Counted from the stretch's first letter, positions 25,461-35,482 are shown. The stretch is DNA of 64,000 nucleotides from Terrimonas rubra (GCF_042686025.1 NZ_JBHUOZ010000001.1:186001-250000); one strand, 5' to 3'. Numbers and translations: made by a program. Notes: generated from the letters alone by a model not told the origin.

Positions 25461-26498
25461 TTAATTAACGTATACATCCAATTCCGTTACCCTGCGGTTC
25501 TGGGTATTGGTAGAGGTTGAATATAAGGGGTTCAATCTTATATATTTTGCCGGTATGGCTTTGTAAAAAAGTATATAAGTATAACCCGATGCATAAGTAA
25601 GGTTTGCCCGCAGTGGCGTACCAATGTTCTGGTAAGTCACCCCATCCTCGCTCAGTTGTACCTGTACCTGTGTGGGTGAAGTGGTAGAGCTGGTGGAAGT
25701 ATGTATCCTGATGCCCGTTACATTTTTACTCTCCGGCATCATCACATCTACCTGCGGGTTGGATATATCCCAGCGGGCAAATGTATTAACTGATCCGTCC
25801 GTTATACTACCGGCACTCAAAGTGGGTACGGGTGTCAGGTTAACCTGCCAGGCCGTGCGGGCGGTAACTAATGCACCCATTACATCGGCTGTGGTGGCCA
25901 GGTATTTTATTTTTCTTTGTTCCACATTCACTACAATATATACCACCTGCAAAGCCGCAGTATTGCTTATTTGCCCTACCGACTGGTTGGATACCGATTG
26001 TAATTTCAATGGTGCCATATAAGCAGTATCCGCCAGGTCAGTCAGTTTGGTTATATCGGCAGTTACTACAATGGAATCGGCAGATACCGATGTACCCTGG
26101 CCGATAGTGGCTTTTAAGTTAGCCGTATTTAAAAATCCCTCCGGGAAAGCTTTATAGTTGGTATTATTCGCCGTATTGTATTGTGCAATCAACCCATTAT
26201 CGAGCGTAGCACTGATATCCACTGACGCACTTACATCCCTTGTGGCAAATACCGGTATTTTTATGGTTGCCGGTATATTGGACGAAAGGTTTACCAGCCC
26301 GGTACCCGTTGCCTGCGGATAGTTAACCACCGCAAAGCTGATTGAGTTTTGCGGGGCATTGCCTAATGCCGCATTGTTTACAAAAAACTTTACCGTGGCA
26401 TCCCCTTTTACATCAAAGGTTTCTTTTTTGGAGCATGCGGCCAATAACCCTATAGCCAGCACACAACCCGTAATATATTTAGCTGAAAGCATATTCAT
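25461..26498 (-). CDS. Surface glycan-binding lipoprotein: DUF1735 plus discoidin (F5/8) domain
   Basis: Protein of 345 aa. Its lipoprotein signal has lipobox LAAC (GCVLAIGLLAACSKKE). DUF1735 covers about 25-180 (VKFFVNNAALGNAPQNSISFAVVNYP, QYNTANNTNYKAFPEGF). An F5/8-type C domain covers about 215-345 (SITDGSVNTFARWDISNPQVDVMMPESKNVTGIRIHTS, AIPAKYIRLNPLYS). In characterised N-glycan loci such two-domain lipoproteins sit at the cell surface next to a GH18 enzyme and capture the glycan. A 198-bp spacer holding a Flavo-1-like element separates it from the LamG lipoprotein upstream. Confidence 0.9.
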   Translation of the reverse strand: MNMLSAKYITGCVLAIGLLAACSKKETFDVKGDATVKFFVNNAALGNAPQNSISFAVVNYPQATGTGLVNLSSNIPATIKIPVFATRDVSASVDISATLDNGLIAQYNTANNTNYKAFPEGFLNTANLKATIGQGTSVSADSIVVTADITKLTDLADTAYMAPLKLQSVSNQSVGQISNTAALQVVYIVVNVEQRKIKYLATTADVMGALVTARTAWQVNLTPVPTLSAGSITDGSVNTFARWDISNPQVDVMMPESKNVTGIRIHTSTSSTTSPTQVQVQLSEDGVTYQNIGTPLRANLTYASGYTYILFYKAIPAKYIRLNPLYSTSTNTQNRRVTELDVYVN

Positions 26499-26534
26499 TA
26501 GTTTTTAGTATAAGTTACTGTTACCAATACCTGC

Positions 26535-26640
26535 TTACCGGGTGAGGGATAGCAGCGGCATCCTTTTGCGCAGCGCCGGCCAAAAGCAGCCAGGGGCAAA
26601 AGATACAGCGGATAGCCCGGCCCGAGGCACGAGGGACACC
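26535..26640 (+). ncRNA. Conserved structured intergenic element (Flavo-1-like)
   Basis: GGGATAGCAGCGG ... ATCCTTTTGCGC ... GGGGCAAAAGATACAGCGGATAGCCCG shows paired segments (CTTTTGC with GCAAAAG, GGGATAGC with GGATAGCCC-type ends) in a pattern that recurs in many Bacteroidota spacers. I recall it as close to the Rfam Flavo-1 motif, but that was not checked here. It lies within the glycan operon on the strand opposite to transcription. Confidence 0.45.
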
Positions 26641-26696
26641 CCCAAACAATAAACAGGTATTTGTATGAAACATAACATTTGTATAAGTAATTGTAT

Positions 26697-27956
26697 TTAC
26701 TGACTACATTTATTTAAGTCGTCATTCGCCCAATACACAAATTGTGATTTGTCTGCCAGTGTCAGGTTATCGTTACCCCTGTCATTAGGATCCCAGTATA
26801 CTTTACTCCAGTCCATATCATACTTAGATCCTGCTTTTGATGAGTTATGGAATATATGACCCGAACCTTCATTCATTTTCCAGTAAGCCAGTAACCCCGC
26901 TGCATTAGGATCGGCGCCGCAAAGGTTGAGTTTTATTTCGCTGGCAGTTAAAGCCCGTTCCCATACACGTACTTCGGCAATACGGCCATTTACGTACTGG
27001 CGGGTATGGTAACCACCCCAGCATTGGCCGAACTGCATACGTGAAAAATCGAGCACCATGGATCCCGGCAATTCAGCAACAGGATTACCATCAACAAACA
27101 GCACACCTTTACTGCCATCGTAAGATAAAGACAAAGTGTACCACTGGTTTTTATTAAAGCCGTAAGCAAACTTGCCACCTAAAGAACCGATAACCTGCAA
27201 AGAGTTATTAGGGTTACCCAACTCACCATAACGGAAACCGATGGTGGTTTGCTCCCACTGGTTGGTCCAGCTTACCAGGTATTGAATGGGCTGAGGATTG
27301 GAGTTACCGTCGCCACCCCTGAAATCGTAAATTAAATTTTTGATCTCCACCGTAAAGTTGGCCAGGCGGGCAGGATTTTGCGGATCAAATAAAGCAAAGC
27401 CGTTAAAGTTGCCGCGCTGCCCTGGTGAACCGGTTGTAGCGCCGGTAGCATTGTTCATAGATACCGCTGCAAAGTTGATGATACGGGCAATACGTAAGAA
27501 GATAGTACGGGAAGCTTCCAGTACACTCATATTACCGCCCCTGGTACTTTTAATGGTAAGCGGTATCAGGTAAGAGCGCCCGTCCAGTAAAGGCGAGGTA
27601 GAAATTACTTTTACCGAAACCGGTGTGGAAGAAGCTGATCCGGCTTTGATAACTGTTGACAGGTTGGTAATTTCCAGGGCTTCTTCAGGTGCAGCAAAAT
27701 AGGTTGTTTTATGCAGGGCGTTATACGCATCTACAGCACCCGGGTTGTATTCAAAAACAATATCAATATCCTCGTTTGTTTTATGGGATGAGCTGGCAGT
27801 TACCGCAAACTCGGCCGGTGTATCCTCCACTGTAAACTTTACAATGGGTGATACTTCGGTACCTGTAACCAGGATAACCGGGTCACCAAAATCGGCTTTT
27901 TTACAACCGATGGTATAAAAGGACAATAATAAAAGTCCTAAATATATTTTTTTCAT
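26697..27956 (-). CDS. Surface glycan-binding lipoprotein: DUF1735 plus LamG/concanavalin-like domain
   Basis: Protein of 419 aa with a lipoprotein signal (LLSFYTIGCKKA). DUF1735 covers about 20-160 (FTVEDTPAEFAVTASSSHKTNEDIDIVFEYNPGAVDAYNALHKTTYFAAPEEAL). A LamG-like jelly-roll covers about 165-400 (FTVEIKNLIYDF, QWYTLSLSYDGSKGVLFVDGNPVAELPG, NGRIAEVRVWERALTASEIKLNLCG). It is one of two neighbouring DUF1735 proteins. This pair next to a GH18 enzyme is the arrangement known for N-glycan capture at the cell surface. The gene is 28 bp from the GH18 gene. Confidence 0.9.
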   Translation of the reverse strand: MKKIYLGLLLLSFYTIGCKKADFGDPVILVTGTEVSPIVKFTVEDTPAEFAVTASSSHKTNEDIDIVFEYNPGAVDAYNALHKTTYFAAPEEALEITNLSTVIKAGSASSTPVSVKVISTSPLLDGRSYLIPLTIKSTRGGNMSVLEASRTIFLRIARIINFAAVSMNNATGATTGSPGQRGNFNGFALFDPQNPARLANFTVEIKNLIYDFRGGDGNSNPQPIQYLVSWTNQWEQTTIGFRYGELGNPNNSLQVIGSLGGKFAYGFNKNQWYTLSLSYDGSKGVLFVDGNPVAELPGSMVLDFSRMQFGQCWGGYHTRQYVNGRIAEVRVWERALTASEIKLNLCGADPNAAGLLAYWKMNEGSGHIFHNSSKAGSKYDMDWSKVYWDPNDRGNDNLTLADKSQFVYWANDDLNKCSQ

Positions 27957-27984
27957 GTTAGTTCATTTAATGTTTTCAGCAATA

Positions 27985-29037
27985 CTATTTAGCAGCCGGG
28001 TTAATTAATTGTATAGCCCTGCGTACATTGTAATAAGGTATACCTGTTTTAGAATAGTAGTCCCTGTCAAAGTAAAAAGCACCAAAGCCGGCTTTTTTAC
28101 CTTGTGTAGGGTTCCACCTGGCCATACCTTCCAGCGAATACATCCTGCTTCCGTCGCTGGATAATGTATTACCGTTGGCCTCGGTAAAAGGAGTACCGCC
28201 GTTTTCTGCAAAGTCTCCAAAGTTTTCCGTTACAATAAATTTGGAGGCCGGTACAGCAGTTTGTACCGCATTATAGTAGTTCTGTAAGTTGGCAGCGGTT
28301 TGTATACCACCTGTACCCTGCGAATATGCCTGGCGTATAAAGTAATCGGCATACTCACCGGTAGCAACAGGAGGTACCAGGCTGTAAAAGTCGATGATCA
28401 GTAATTTTTCGGGGTTAGGACTTTTAGGACCGAAGAATTTAGCAATGTATTGTACCAGTTTGGTAAAGTTGGCGCCTTGTATCCAGTCACCATCCGGCTC
28501 GTAATCCAGGTCAACACCATCGAGGCCTGCATCCAATACCTGGTCTACCAGGTACTGCCCGTATACTTCAATACCTGCATCATTATGATTTAAGCGAAGG
28601 TCATACTGGGTACCATCACGCAGGGTAATGATCTTGTTCATACGCGTAATGGTAGGCACCACAAAACGTGTTCCTTTTTTCTCCCGCACATAATGCATGT
28701 CTTTATAGGCAATGGGTGCATAAGCCGGGCTGTTGGGATCGTTACTGGGAATACCCATCCATAAGGACACAATATCCATACTATCGGGAATACCCAATAT
28801 TCTTTCGCCCCATGATGCCGGATCTTTATAACCTGATGTACCCTCAATAGGTGCATAAGCTGCATACCAGCCAAAGCATAAAGTGTGATCTGTTTTTTTG
28901 TACGCTCTTAAATTAGCGTAATACTGTTCGTCGTAGGTAAATGGCTTTTGTATTTCCAGGGCTTTTTCTTTTACACAGGCGGCAAAAGAAACCAGTAATA
29001 CTAAAAGCATTAATATGGTATTTTTTGTTGATCGCAT
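27985..29037 (-). CDS. GH18 endo-beta-N-acetylglucosaminidase-like lipoprotein
   Basis: Protein of 350 aa with a lipoprotein signal (LLVLLVSFAACVKEK). The GH18 catalytic motif DGxDxDxE is at about 173-180 (DGVDLDYE; Glu180 is the acid/base). Size and sequence resemble the EndoBT/EndoF type that cuts the chitobiose core of N-glycans rather than chitinases. It is likely surface-exposed and releases glycan from glycoprotein for import by SusC/SusD. It lies 22 bp after susD and 28 bp before the LamG lipoprotein. Confidence 0.9.
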   Translation of the reverse strand: MRSTKNTILMLLVLLVSFAACVKEKALEIQKPFTYDEQYYANLRAYKKTDHTLCFGWYAAYAPIEGTSGYKDPASWGERILGIPDSMDIVSLWMGIPSNDPNSPAYAPIAYKDMHYVREKKGTRFVVPTITRMNKIITLRDGTQYDLRLNHNDAGIEVYGQYLVDQVLDAGLDGVDLDYEPDGDWIQGANFTKLVQYIAKFFGPKSPNPEKLLIIDFYSLVPPVATGEYADYFIRQAYSQGTGGIQTAANLQNYYNAVQTAVPASKFIVTENFGDFAENGGTPFTEANGNTLSSDGSRMYSLEGMARWNPTQGKKAGFGAFYFDRDYYSKTGIPYYNVRRAIQLINPAAK

Positions 29038-29059
29038 ATCAATAGTTTTAATCAGTTAT

Positions 29060-30667
29060 TTAGTTTTTATCCCACCACAATGGTGTACCGCCGCTATCAG
29101 CACCGCCCAGTAAGGCCACACCGGATTGCACACCGGCACGGTTGTTATTGTACTCGGACTGCGGGAAAGGGATCCGCCTGATCTGCGTAGCTGTTACAAT
29201 GGTGCCATTGCTGTTATTGGTTACTACCGGTAGTATTTTAGGGTAACCCGTACGCCTGTATTCGGCCCAGCCTTCCGGTCCGTCGGGATACATGGCGATC
29301 CATTTTTGCGTGATCACTTTTTCAAGCGCCAGTTCAAAACCATCGCCATTGTTCCAGGCTATGGTTACATTACTTGGTGCACCATGGTTATTACCCGATT
29401 GCCCGCTGTTATCGGTAAAAGCTATGGGAGTTAAGGTTGAATTACCATAATAAGTAGCTGCTTCAGCAGATTGTAAACCGTTTTCCTGGAAAGAGGCAGT
29501 GATGCCCTGGTTGTAAAAACTTTCGGCCGTACCACCCATATTCCATCCTCTTAAAGCACCTTCTGCCCGCAGGAAGAAAGATTCTGCGGCAGTGATCCAT
29601 ACTATTTGTGTAGTGCTTTGATTGATATTTAAGTTAGAGATAGCCGTGCCGGTATAGGGTGTCCAGTTGCCGGTAACAATACCCAGGCGAACGCCATGAT
29701 AATTACCATCTGCCGCTCTGGTAAAATAGGCAGCGCGGCGCGGGTCCTGGAAGCCGTTCAGGTAAGCGTCCATCGATGCGCTCATTCTTACTTCGCCGGC
29801 ATTAAAATTATAGGCAATCTCGTATAAAGGATGCAGGTATTCCAAAGCCGATGAATGTTTAAGCGAAGCACGCTCGTTCACATTCGAGATAAAACCCAAG
29901 GGGTTGGCTGCTGATTTTTCCGCTTCGGTTTTAGCCAGGGCGGCATCTGCATATACTACACGTAAAGCTAAACGTAAACGCAGGGTATTGGCAAATTTTA
30001 CCCAGTTGGTAACATTACCGCCATAGATATAGTCAAACTTATCCAGCAACAGGGCCGATGGATTGGCCTGGGCATATTGTGTTAATACATCAATAGCACC
30101 ATCTAACTCCTCGAAGAATTTTTTGTATATATCCTGTACAGAGTTATAGGTATTTTGTAAAGATCCGCTGCCATAGTTTACATACGGCAAAGGGCCATAG
30201 GCATCGGTAACACGGTGCATGCCCTGTACTTTTACAATGGTTGCCAAAGCAGCCACATGGGGCAGGTTTTGCTCGGTTGCCGCTTTGTTAATGGATTGCC
30301 AGGCCGGCATAACAGAAGCAAAGCCTGAGGTAAAGGTTTTTTCAATCCAGCCACTGATAAAGGCATAAGAACCATTATGTACACCGGCGTACCAGGTACC
30401 TGTAGGCGCTATATAACCCGAATACAGGTCGCTGGTAAGGCCCTGTGCCACCTGGTAATCGCTGGACAGGTTAACACCATCCCTGAATAAAACCACATTG
30501 CGTAACATTTGTGCAAAGAAGGCACCTGTTTTCAGGTTATCCGTACCCATCATATCTTCTGTAGCCTCATGCTGGTTCGTATTGTAATCCCCGAACTTTT
30601 TGGTACAGGATGCCGTCATGGTCAGTATAAATAAACTGAACAGTGACCAGCTTTTAATTTTTTTCAT
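29060..30667 (-). CDS. SusD/RagB-family outer-membrane lipoprotein
   Basis: Protein of 535 aa from ATG 30667 (an upstream ATG at 30682 adds five residues). The lipobox is TASC (LFILTMTASCTKKFGDYNTN). TPR-like helices and SusD-like signatures follow (HRVTDAYGPLPYVNYGSG, FFEELDGAIDVLT, FANTLRLRLALRV), ending with the extended C-terminal segment (GWAEYRRTGYPKILPV, RRIPFPQSEYNNN). It is the surface lid that captures oligosaccharide and passes it to the SusC barrel. The gene is about 35 bp after susC. Confidence 0.95.
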   Translation of the reverse strand: MKKIKSWSLFSLFILTMTASCTKKFGDYNTNQHEATEDMMGTDNLKTGAFFAQMLRNVVLFRDGVNLSSDYQVAQGLTSDLYSGYIAPTGTWYAGVHNGSYAFISGWIEKTFTSGFASVMPAWQSINKAATEQNLPHVAALATIVKVQGMHRVTDAYGPLPYVNYGSGSLQNTYNSVQDIYKKFFEELDGAIDVLTQYAQANPSALLLDKFDYIYGGNVTNWVKFANTLRLRLALRVVYADAALAKTEAEKSAANPLGFISNVNERASLKHSSALEYLHPLYEIAYNFNAGEVRMSASMDAYLNGFQDPRRAAYFTRAADGNYHGVRLGIVTGNWTPYTGTAISNLNINQSTTQIVWITAAESFFLRAEGALRGWNMGGTAESFYNQGITASFQENGLQSAEAATYYGNSTLTPIAFTDNSGQSGNNHGAPSNVTIAWNNGDGFELALEKVITQKWIAMYPDGPEGWAEYRRTGYPKILPVVTNNSNGTIVTATQIRRIPFPQSEYNNNRAGVQSGVALLGGADSGGTPLWWDKN

Positions 30668-30702
30668 TTTATCTGCAGTCATAATAATTAATAATTAGTT
30701 GA

Positions 30703-33700
30703 TCAGAAATTAAGTTTTACTGAAAAGCCAACTGAACGGAGACTTGGCATCATAAAATAGTCAATGCCCTGGAAGTAGGTCTGCGTGTTAGCGGTTAACT
30801 CCGGATCAAATGGTGCTTCGCGGTAGAACATGAACAGGTTACGCCCAACCAGACCTACATTCGCACCTTTGATGAATTTATTATAACGTTTTAAAGGCAG
30901 TTCGTAGCTTAAGGATAATTCGGCCAGCCTGGCATTGGTTGCACTGTAAGTGTATAAGGAAGCAATGCCGCCGGAGCCACCGGAACCCACAGCCTGGTAA
31001 AACTCACGTGCAGGTACCGGGCGTCCGTTTACAAGCGCCCCGCCGGCATCCCTGGCATCAGCAGATGCTTTGGAAACACCAAAGGCATCCATCATAGCCT
31101 GTGTATTGGAAACCACCACACCACCTACTCTTAACGATACCAGTGCGTTTAACGTAATACCTTTCCAGGTAACCGTATTACCCCAGCCCATATTGTACTT
31201 GGGTAAATTGGTACCTGCGTATACAAACTTGTTATTTTCCGGTACCACTGTCTGCGAACCCGGGTCTACATAAATAGCGCCGTGCTCATCTACCCTTAAA
31301 GTATTTACATAAATATCGCCCATGGTGCCACCTTCTCTCAGTACCATTTTATAACTGCCGGTACCGGTCATATCCAGTTCCAGCATGGAAATGTTTTCAC
31401 CTGTAACGGGGTTTTCCCAGTTACGTAACAGCTCTACTACTTTATTCCTGTTTAAAGAATAGGTAAGTGATGAGGTCCAGCTTACATTACCAAACTCTTT
31501 GGTGTAACGGGCAGTTGCCTCAATACCCCTGTTATCAATGCGGCCTGCGTTCAGCACCACGCTGGTATAACCGGAAGCGGCCGAAAGTGTAGGCTCGAAA
31601 AACTGGTTATAAGTACGGGAATGGTATACTGTACCTTCTAAACGTAGTGAGTTATTAAACAGCAAGGCATTAAAACCAGCCTCCCATGAACGGGTAAGCT
31701 CGGGCTTTAAATTAGGGTTGGGCATCCTGGTTTGTGTTACAGGCACACCACCTGCCAGCGGGTAGGTTGGAATAGTTAAAAACGGATCGGGCTCGTTACC
31801 CGCACCTGCATGTGAAATACGCACTTTCAGGTAGTTCAGCATATTGGAACGGATATCTACCAGGTCGGTAACCACCGCAGATAAACCTACCGATGAATAG
31901 AAGAAAGAGTTATTTCTGGATCCTGATAAAGTAGAGGCCCAGTCATTACGGCCCGTAACATCCAGGAACAACTTGTTCTGGTATCCTAACTGAGCCGTTC
32001 CGAAAGCAGATTGTTTCTGGCGTACATAGCCTGCCTGTGCAATATCGGCCGTAGTACCCCGGATAATATTACCGAAAGTAAACAGGTTGGCCACACCCTG
32101 TAATCGTCCGCCATATAAATTCTGGTCAAAACGTATATCCTCCAGGGAAACACCCAGGTTGGCCGCTATACTGTAATCTCTTTCAATTGTTTTATTAATA
32201 TTCAATAAGGCATCGGCATATATCTGGCGGTTGCTTACATTTTGTAAAGAGTAATAGCCATTTTCCGATGCAAATAATGTATTGGTAGATGCCGCAAATT
32301 TTTTCTCGTTGCGGTCATTTGACTTATCCAGTTTTACACGGCCGGAAATATTCATCCAGTCGTTGATATTATATTTCAACGCCACTGTTCCTGCATACCG
32401 TTCTTTTTTATTTACAAAGAGATCTCTTTGTGTTACCCAGTAAGGGTTCTGCATCATCAGTCCGTTATCGCCATAATGCCAGGATTGTGTCATTAAATTA
32501 CGGGAAGCATTGTAACGCTCAAATGATCTTACCTTGTTAAAATCATCCCCGGGCGGAAACAGGTATACTGCAATTAAGGGGTTAAAGTACTGTCCCTGTG
32601 AGATCATGTTCTGCTCATCAACCAGGCCGGCAGAAAAGCTTACATCCAGGTTCATTTTCCCGTTAAGGAAAGTGGATGTATTGCGGGCGGTAAAATTTAA
32701 CCGTCCGAATTCATTATTAGGCACAATACCATTTGCATCCACTTTAGCTACCGAAACATAGGTCTGGCTGTTTTCGCTACCGGTAGAAAAAGAAACGGAA
32801 GTAGCGGAGTTAACGCCCGTCTGGAAGAAATCGGCAGGTTTATAAGAAGAAGGTGTACTTAATTTATCACCCCAGCTATAGTAACTTCCTGCTTCAGATA
32901 CACCATAGGTATTTTGAAATTTAGGCAACACCAGTGGTGAAGAGAAAGCCGTGGTATTGGACACACTAAAGGTGGTGCGGTTTTTTTGTCCCTTTTTGGT
33001 ATTGATCACTACCACCCCGTTTGCAGCAAGGCTTCCGTATAAAGCAGCAGCAGAGGGGCCGCTGAGGATGGTTAAGCTTTCAATATCATCCGGGTTAAGA
33101 TTAGCCAGTATATCGCCTGTCTGTCCGGCACCGGAGAAAATATCTTCTGCCTGCCCCCTGATAGTGTTGTTCAGCATAGGGATACCATCCACCACAAATA
33201 AAGCGTTGTTATTACCACTGATCGATTTTACACCACGTAATACCACACGTGCCGAGCTGCCGTCACCGGATGAAGAAGTGTTTACCGTGGCGCCGGCCAC
33301 TTTACCTACTAAACTATTGACAAAGTTGCCGTTGTTTACCGCGTTTAAGTCGCTGCTTTTAATTTCCTGTACGGCATAAGTAAGGCTTCTTACACGCTTG
33401 GGAATACCCAGCGCCGTTACCACCACATGCTCTTCTTCAGCTACCTGCTTTTCCAAGGTAATATCTATCTCAGTTTGTGTATTAAAAGTAATTTCCTGCG
33501 ACTTGTAACCTACATAGGAGAATACCAGGATCTGGCCGGGTAAGGCAGCAATAGTATAACGGCCGTTTATATCGGTAACCGTTGAAATATTGGTTCCCTT
33601 GATCGCTACAGTGGTACCTGGTAAAGGGCCGCCATCAGCCGTTACCACACCTTTAACTTCGGCGTATACCGGTTCGGGCTTTTCCTCTTTCTTTTCTACC

Positions 33701-34131
33701 GGGGTTTCTTTTTTTGCTACAATAAAAATAGTCCGGTTATGAATTTCATAACCTACCGGCTGGTCTTTTGTGATAACCGTTAAAAAACTTTGCAACGGCA
33801 TATCCTGTACGGCAACCGATACGGGTTTAATGTTTTTCAACACATCCTTGTTGGCAAAAACCGTGTAGCCGGTTTGTGCTTCAATGGTTTTAAATACCCG
33901 GGTGATCGCTACATTTTTTCCTGAAAATGTAACTGTCTGGGCATAGCCGTTCGCCTGCACTTTCAGCAGGCCCGCCATCATAAACAGTATAAAAAATTTC
34001 ATGATCAACAGCGTTTTGGTGAGTAACCTGAACCGCCGTGGCAACAGCCTGGTTTTACCGCATGGGTTTGCAGCATGTAAAGAGAGCCTTAGCACAACAG
34101 CGTTGGGGTCACAAAGAGCAGTTTTTTGCAT
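30703..34131 (-). CDS. SusC/RagA-family TonB-dependent transporter with STN domain
   Basis: Protein of 1142 aa. A long N-terminal leader precedes the signal core (MKFFILFMMAGLLKVQANGYAQ). An STN signalling domain spans about 60-118 (TRVFKTIEAQTGYTVFANKDVLKN), a CarboxypepD_reg beta-sandwich about 135-215 (VKGVVTADGGPLPGTTVAIKGTN), the plug about 225-345 and a 22-strand barrel ending in VGFSVKLNF. It imports glycan across the outer membrane. The STN domain shows that it also signals through the FecR/sigma pair encoded upstream. Confidence 0.96.
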   Translation of the reverse strand: MQKTALCDPNAVVLRLSLHAANPCGKTRLLPRRFRLLTKTLLIMKFFILFMMAGLLKVQANGYAQTVTFSGKNVAITRVFKTIEAQTGYTVFANKDVLKNIKPVSVAVQDMPLQSFLTVITKDQPVGYEIHNRTIFIVAKKETPVEKKEEKPEPVYAEVKGVVTADGGPLPGTTVAIKGTNISTVTDINGRYTIAALPGQILVFSYVGYKSQEITFNTQTEIDITLEKQVAEEEHVVVTALGIPKRVRSLTYAVQEIKSSDLNAVNNGNFVNSLVGKVAGATVNTSSSGDGSSARVVLRGVKSISGNNNALFVVDGIPMLNNTIRGQAEDIFSGAGQTGDILANLNPDDIESLTILSGPSAAALYGSLAANGVVVINTKKGQKNRTTFSVSNTTAFSSPLVLPKFQNTYGVSEAGSYYSWGDKLSTPSSYKPADFFQTGVNSATSVSFSTGSENSQTYVSVAKVDANGIVPNNEFGRLNFTARNTSTFLNGKMNLDVSFSAGLVDEQNMISQGQYFNPLIAVYLFPPGDDFNKVRSFERYNASRNLMTQSWHYGDNGLMMQNPYWVTQRDLFVNKKERYAGTVALKYNINDWMNISGRVKLDKSNDRNEKKFAASTNTLFASENGYYSLQNVSNRQIYADALLNINKTIERDYSIAANLGVSLEDIRFDQNLYGGRLQGVANLFTFGNIIRGTTADIAQAGYVRQKQSAFGTAQLGYQNKLFLDVTGRNDWASTLSGSRNNSFFYSSVGLSAVVTDLVDIRSNMLNYLKVRISHAGAGNEPDPFLTIPTYPLAGGVPVTQTRMPNPNLKPELTRSWEAGFNALLFNNSLRLEGTVYHSRTYNQFFEPTLSAASGYTSVVLNAGRIDNRGIEATARYTKEFGNVSWTSSLTYSLNRNKVVELLRNWENPVTGENISMLELDMTGTGSYKMVLREGGTMGDIYVNTLRVDEHGAIYVDPGSQTVVPENNKFVYAGTNLPKYNMGWGNTVTWKGITLNALVSLRVGGVVVSNTQAMMDAFGVSKASADARDAGGALVNGRPVPAREFYQAVGSGGSGGIASLYTYSATNARLAELSLSYELPLKRYNKFIKGANVGLVGRNLFMFYREAPFDPELTANTQTYFQGIDYFMMPSLRSVGFSVKLNF

Positions 34132-34186
34132 ACCTTTGTTTGGGTTTGTTTTAAGAATTAAATGTTCGGACCTGAATGTTGATACT

Positions 34187-34237
34187 ACTCAAACCTTTAC
34201 CGCCTGGATGGCCGTCCATGGCGGTTTCTTTTTGAGT
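34187..34237 (-). promoter_or_regulatory. Nested hairpin in the fecR-susC spacer
   Basis: On the minus strand, outer arms 34231-34237/34187-34193 (ACTCAAA and TTTGAGT) enclose an inner stem 34220-34225/34199-34204 (ACCGCC/GGCGGT) and a small GGCC-centred loop. There is no T-run, so it is more likely a leader structure of susC mRNA than a terminator. Confidence 0.45.
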
Positions 34238-34288
34238 GTAACCTTGTTTTTAGTTTTGTTACATCATAGTTTTTTAATCGTTTTTTTA

Positions 34289-35482
34289 TTATGGCAATAC
34301 AACCAACTTCCTGTTGGCTTCAACTCTGAAATGAACGTTTGATTTCTCTAAGCCGCGCAGTACAATATCCAGGCTCAGGTCTTTTCCCATCTTACCAAAA
34401 AATTCCAGCTTAGGAATATTTTTTTCATACACCACTTCTATATCGTACCAGCGTTCTAACTGGCGCATTACTTCTTCCAGGCTTGCATCTTCAAAATCAA
34501 ATACACCATTTTTCCAGGCTATTACTTTACCGGTGTTTACGGCATTTACCACTTTACTGCTTCCATCGCCGGATGTACGTGCCTGCTGACCAGGTGCCAG
34601 TACGGTTTTACCGTTGGTGCCTGATACCCGTACCGCACCTTCCAGTAAAGTAGTATTGATCGTTTCTTCGTTACTATAGGCATTCACATTAAAATGGGTA
34701 CCCAGTACTTCTATGGTGGTAGCGTTGTTTACTTTTACCTTAAAAGGTTTTGCTGCATTATGGGCTACTTCAAAATAGGCCTCACCGGTTATTTCCACCA
34801 GTCTTTCGTCGCCGGTAAACAGGGTGGGATAATGTATGGACGAGGCCGCATTTAACCATACTTTGGAACCATCGGGTAATACCAGCTGAAACTGGCGGCC
34901 TTTGGGAGTGGTCATGGTATTATATCCTATAGTAGCGGGGTCGGTATTATTGGGATCATATACCAGCTGGCCATTTTTCAATATTACCTGTGTGCCGTTT
35001 TGCATAGTTACCAGCCCGTTACCTAAACTGTCCAGCACCAGCACTGAACCATCTGATAAAGTAAGCAAGGCTCCTTCTGCACCGGGTTTAATTTCGGCAT
35101 TGGATGTAACTGCTGCCAAAGGTTTATCGGGGGCAGTTGTTTGTTGTGTAGCATTAAAAAGATAAAAACCCATACCCACTAATACAATGAATACGGCAGC
35201 GGCGCGCCAGATCGTTTTTTTATAAAAAGGAATTTGTTTTACCGGAGCAGCTGTATCAATTGTTTGCAATATCAGGCTAAGCCTGTTTTCCAGGGCCCGG
35301 GTAGTGGCCTCATCCGTTACCGTGTCAGTAACCGCCAGTTGCTGCAGTATTAATTCGGCGGCCAGGGGATCTTCCTCCCGGCTGCTTAACCAGTTAATGA
35401 TCTTTTCACTATCGGCTGGGGACAGGTCTGAAGCGAGCAATCGTTCAAATAAATCCTTATACTGTTCCGGGGTTAATAACAC
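34289..35482 (-). CDS. FecR-family anti-sigma factor
   Basis: Protein of 397 aa. The N-terminal cytoplasmic region (FERLLASDLSPADSEKIINWLSS) binds the sigma factor. One membrane span is at about 88-107 (IWRAAAVFIVLVGMGFYLF). The periplasmic FecR domain (about 180-285: TTPKGRQFQLVLPDGSKVWLNAASSIHYP) is followed by the DUF4974 STN-like end (about 320-397: DASLEEVMRQLERWYDIEVVYE). It relays the substrate-bound state of the SusC transporter to the ECF sigma factor encoded just upstream. Confidence 0.95.
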   Translation of the reverse strand: MLLTPEQYKDLFERLLASDLSPADSEKIINWLSSREEDPLAAELILQQLAVTDTVTDEATTRALENRLSLILQTIDTAAPVKQIPFYKKTIWRAAAVFIVLVGMGFYLFNATQQTTAPDKPLAAVTSNAEIKPGAEGALLTLSDGSVLVLDSLGNGLVTMQNGTQVILKNGQLVYDPNNTDPATIGYNTMTTPKGRQFQLVLPDGSKVWLNAASSIHYPTLFTGDERLVEITGEAYFEVAHNAAKPFKVKVNNATTIEVLGTHFNVNAYSNEETINTTLLEGAVRVSGTNGKTVLAPGQQARTSGDGSSKVVNAVNTGKVIAWKNGVFDFEDASLEEVMRQLERWYDIEVVYEKNIPKLEFFGKMGKDLSLDIVLRGLEKSNVHFRVEANRKLVVLP

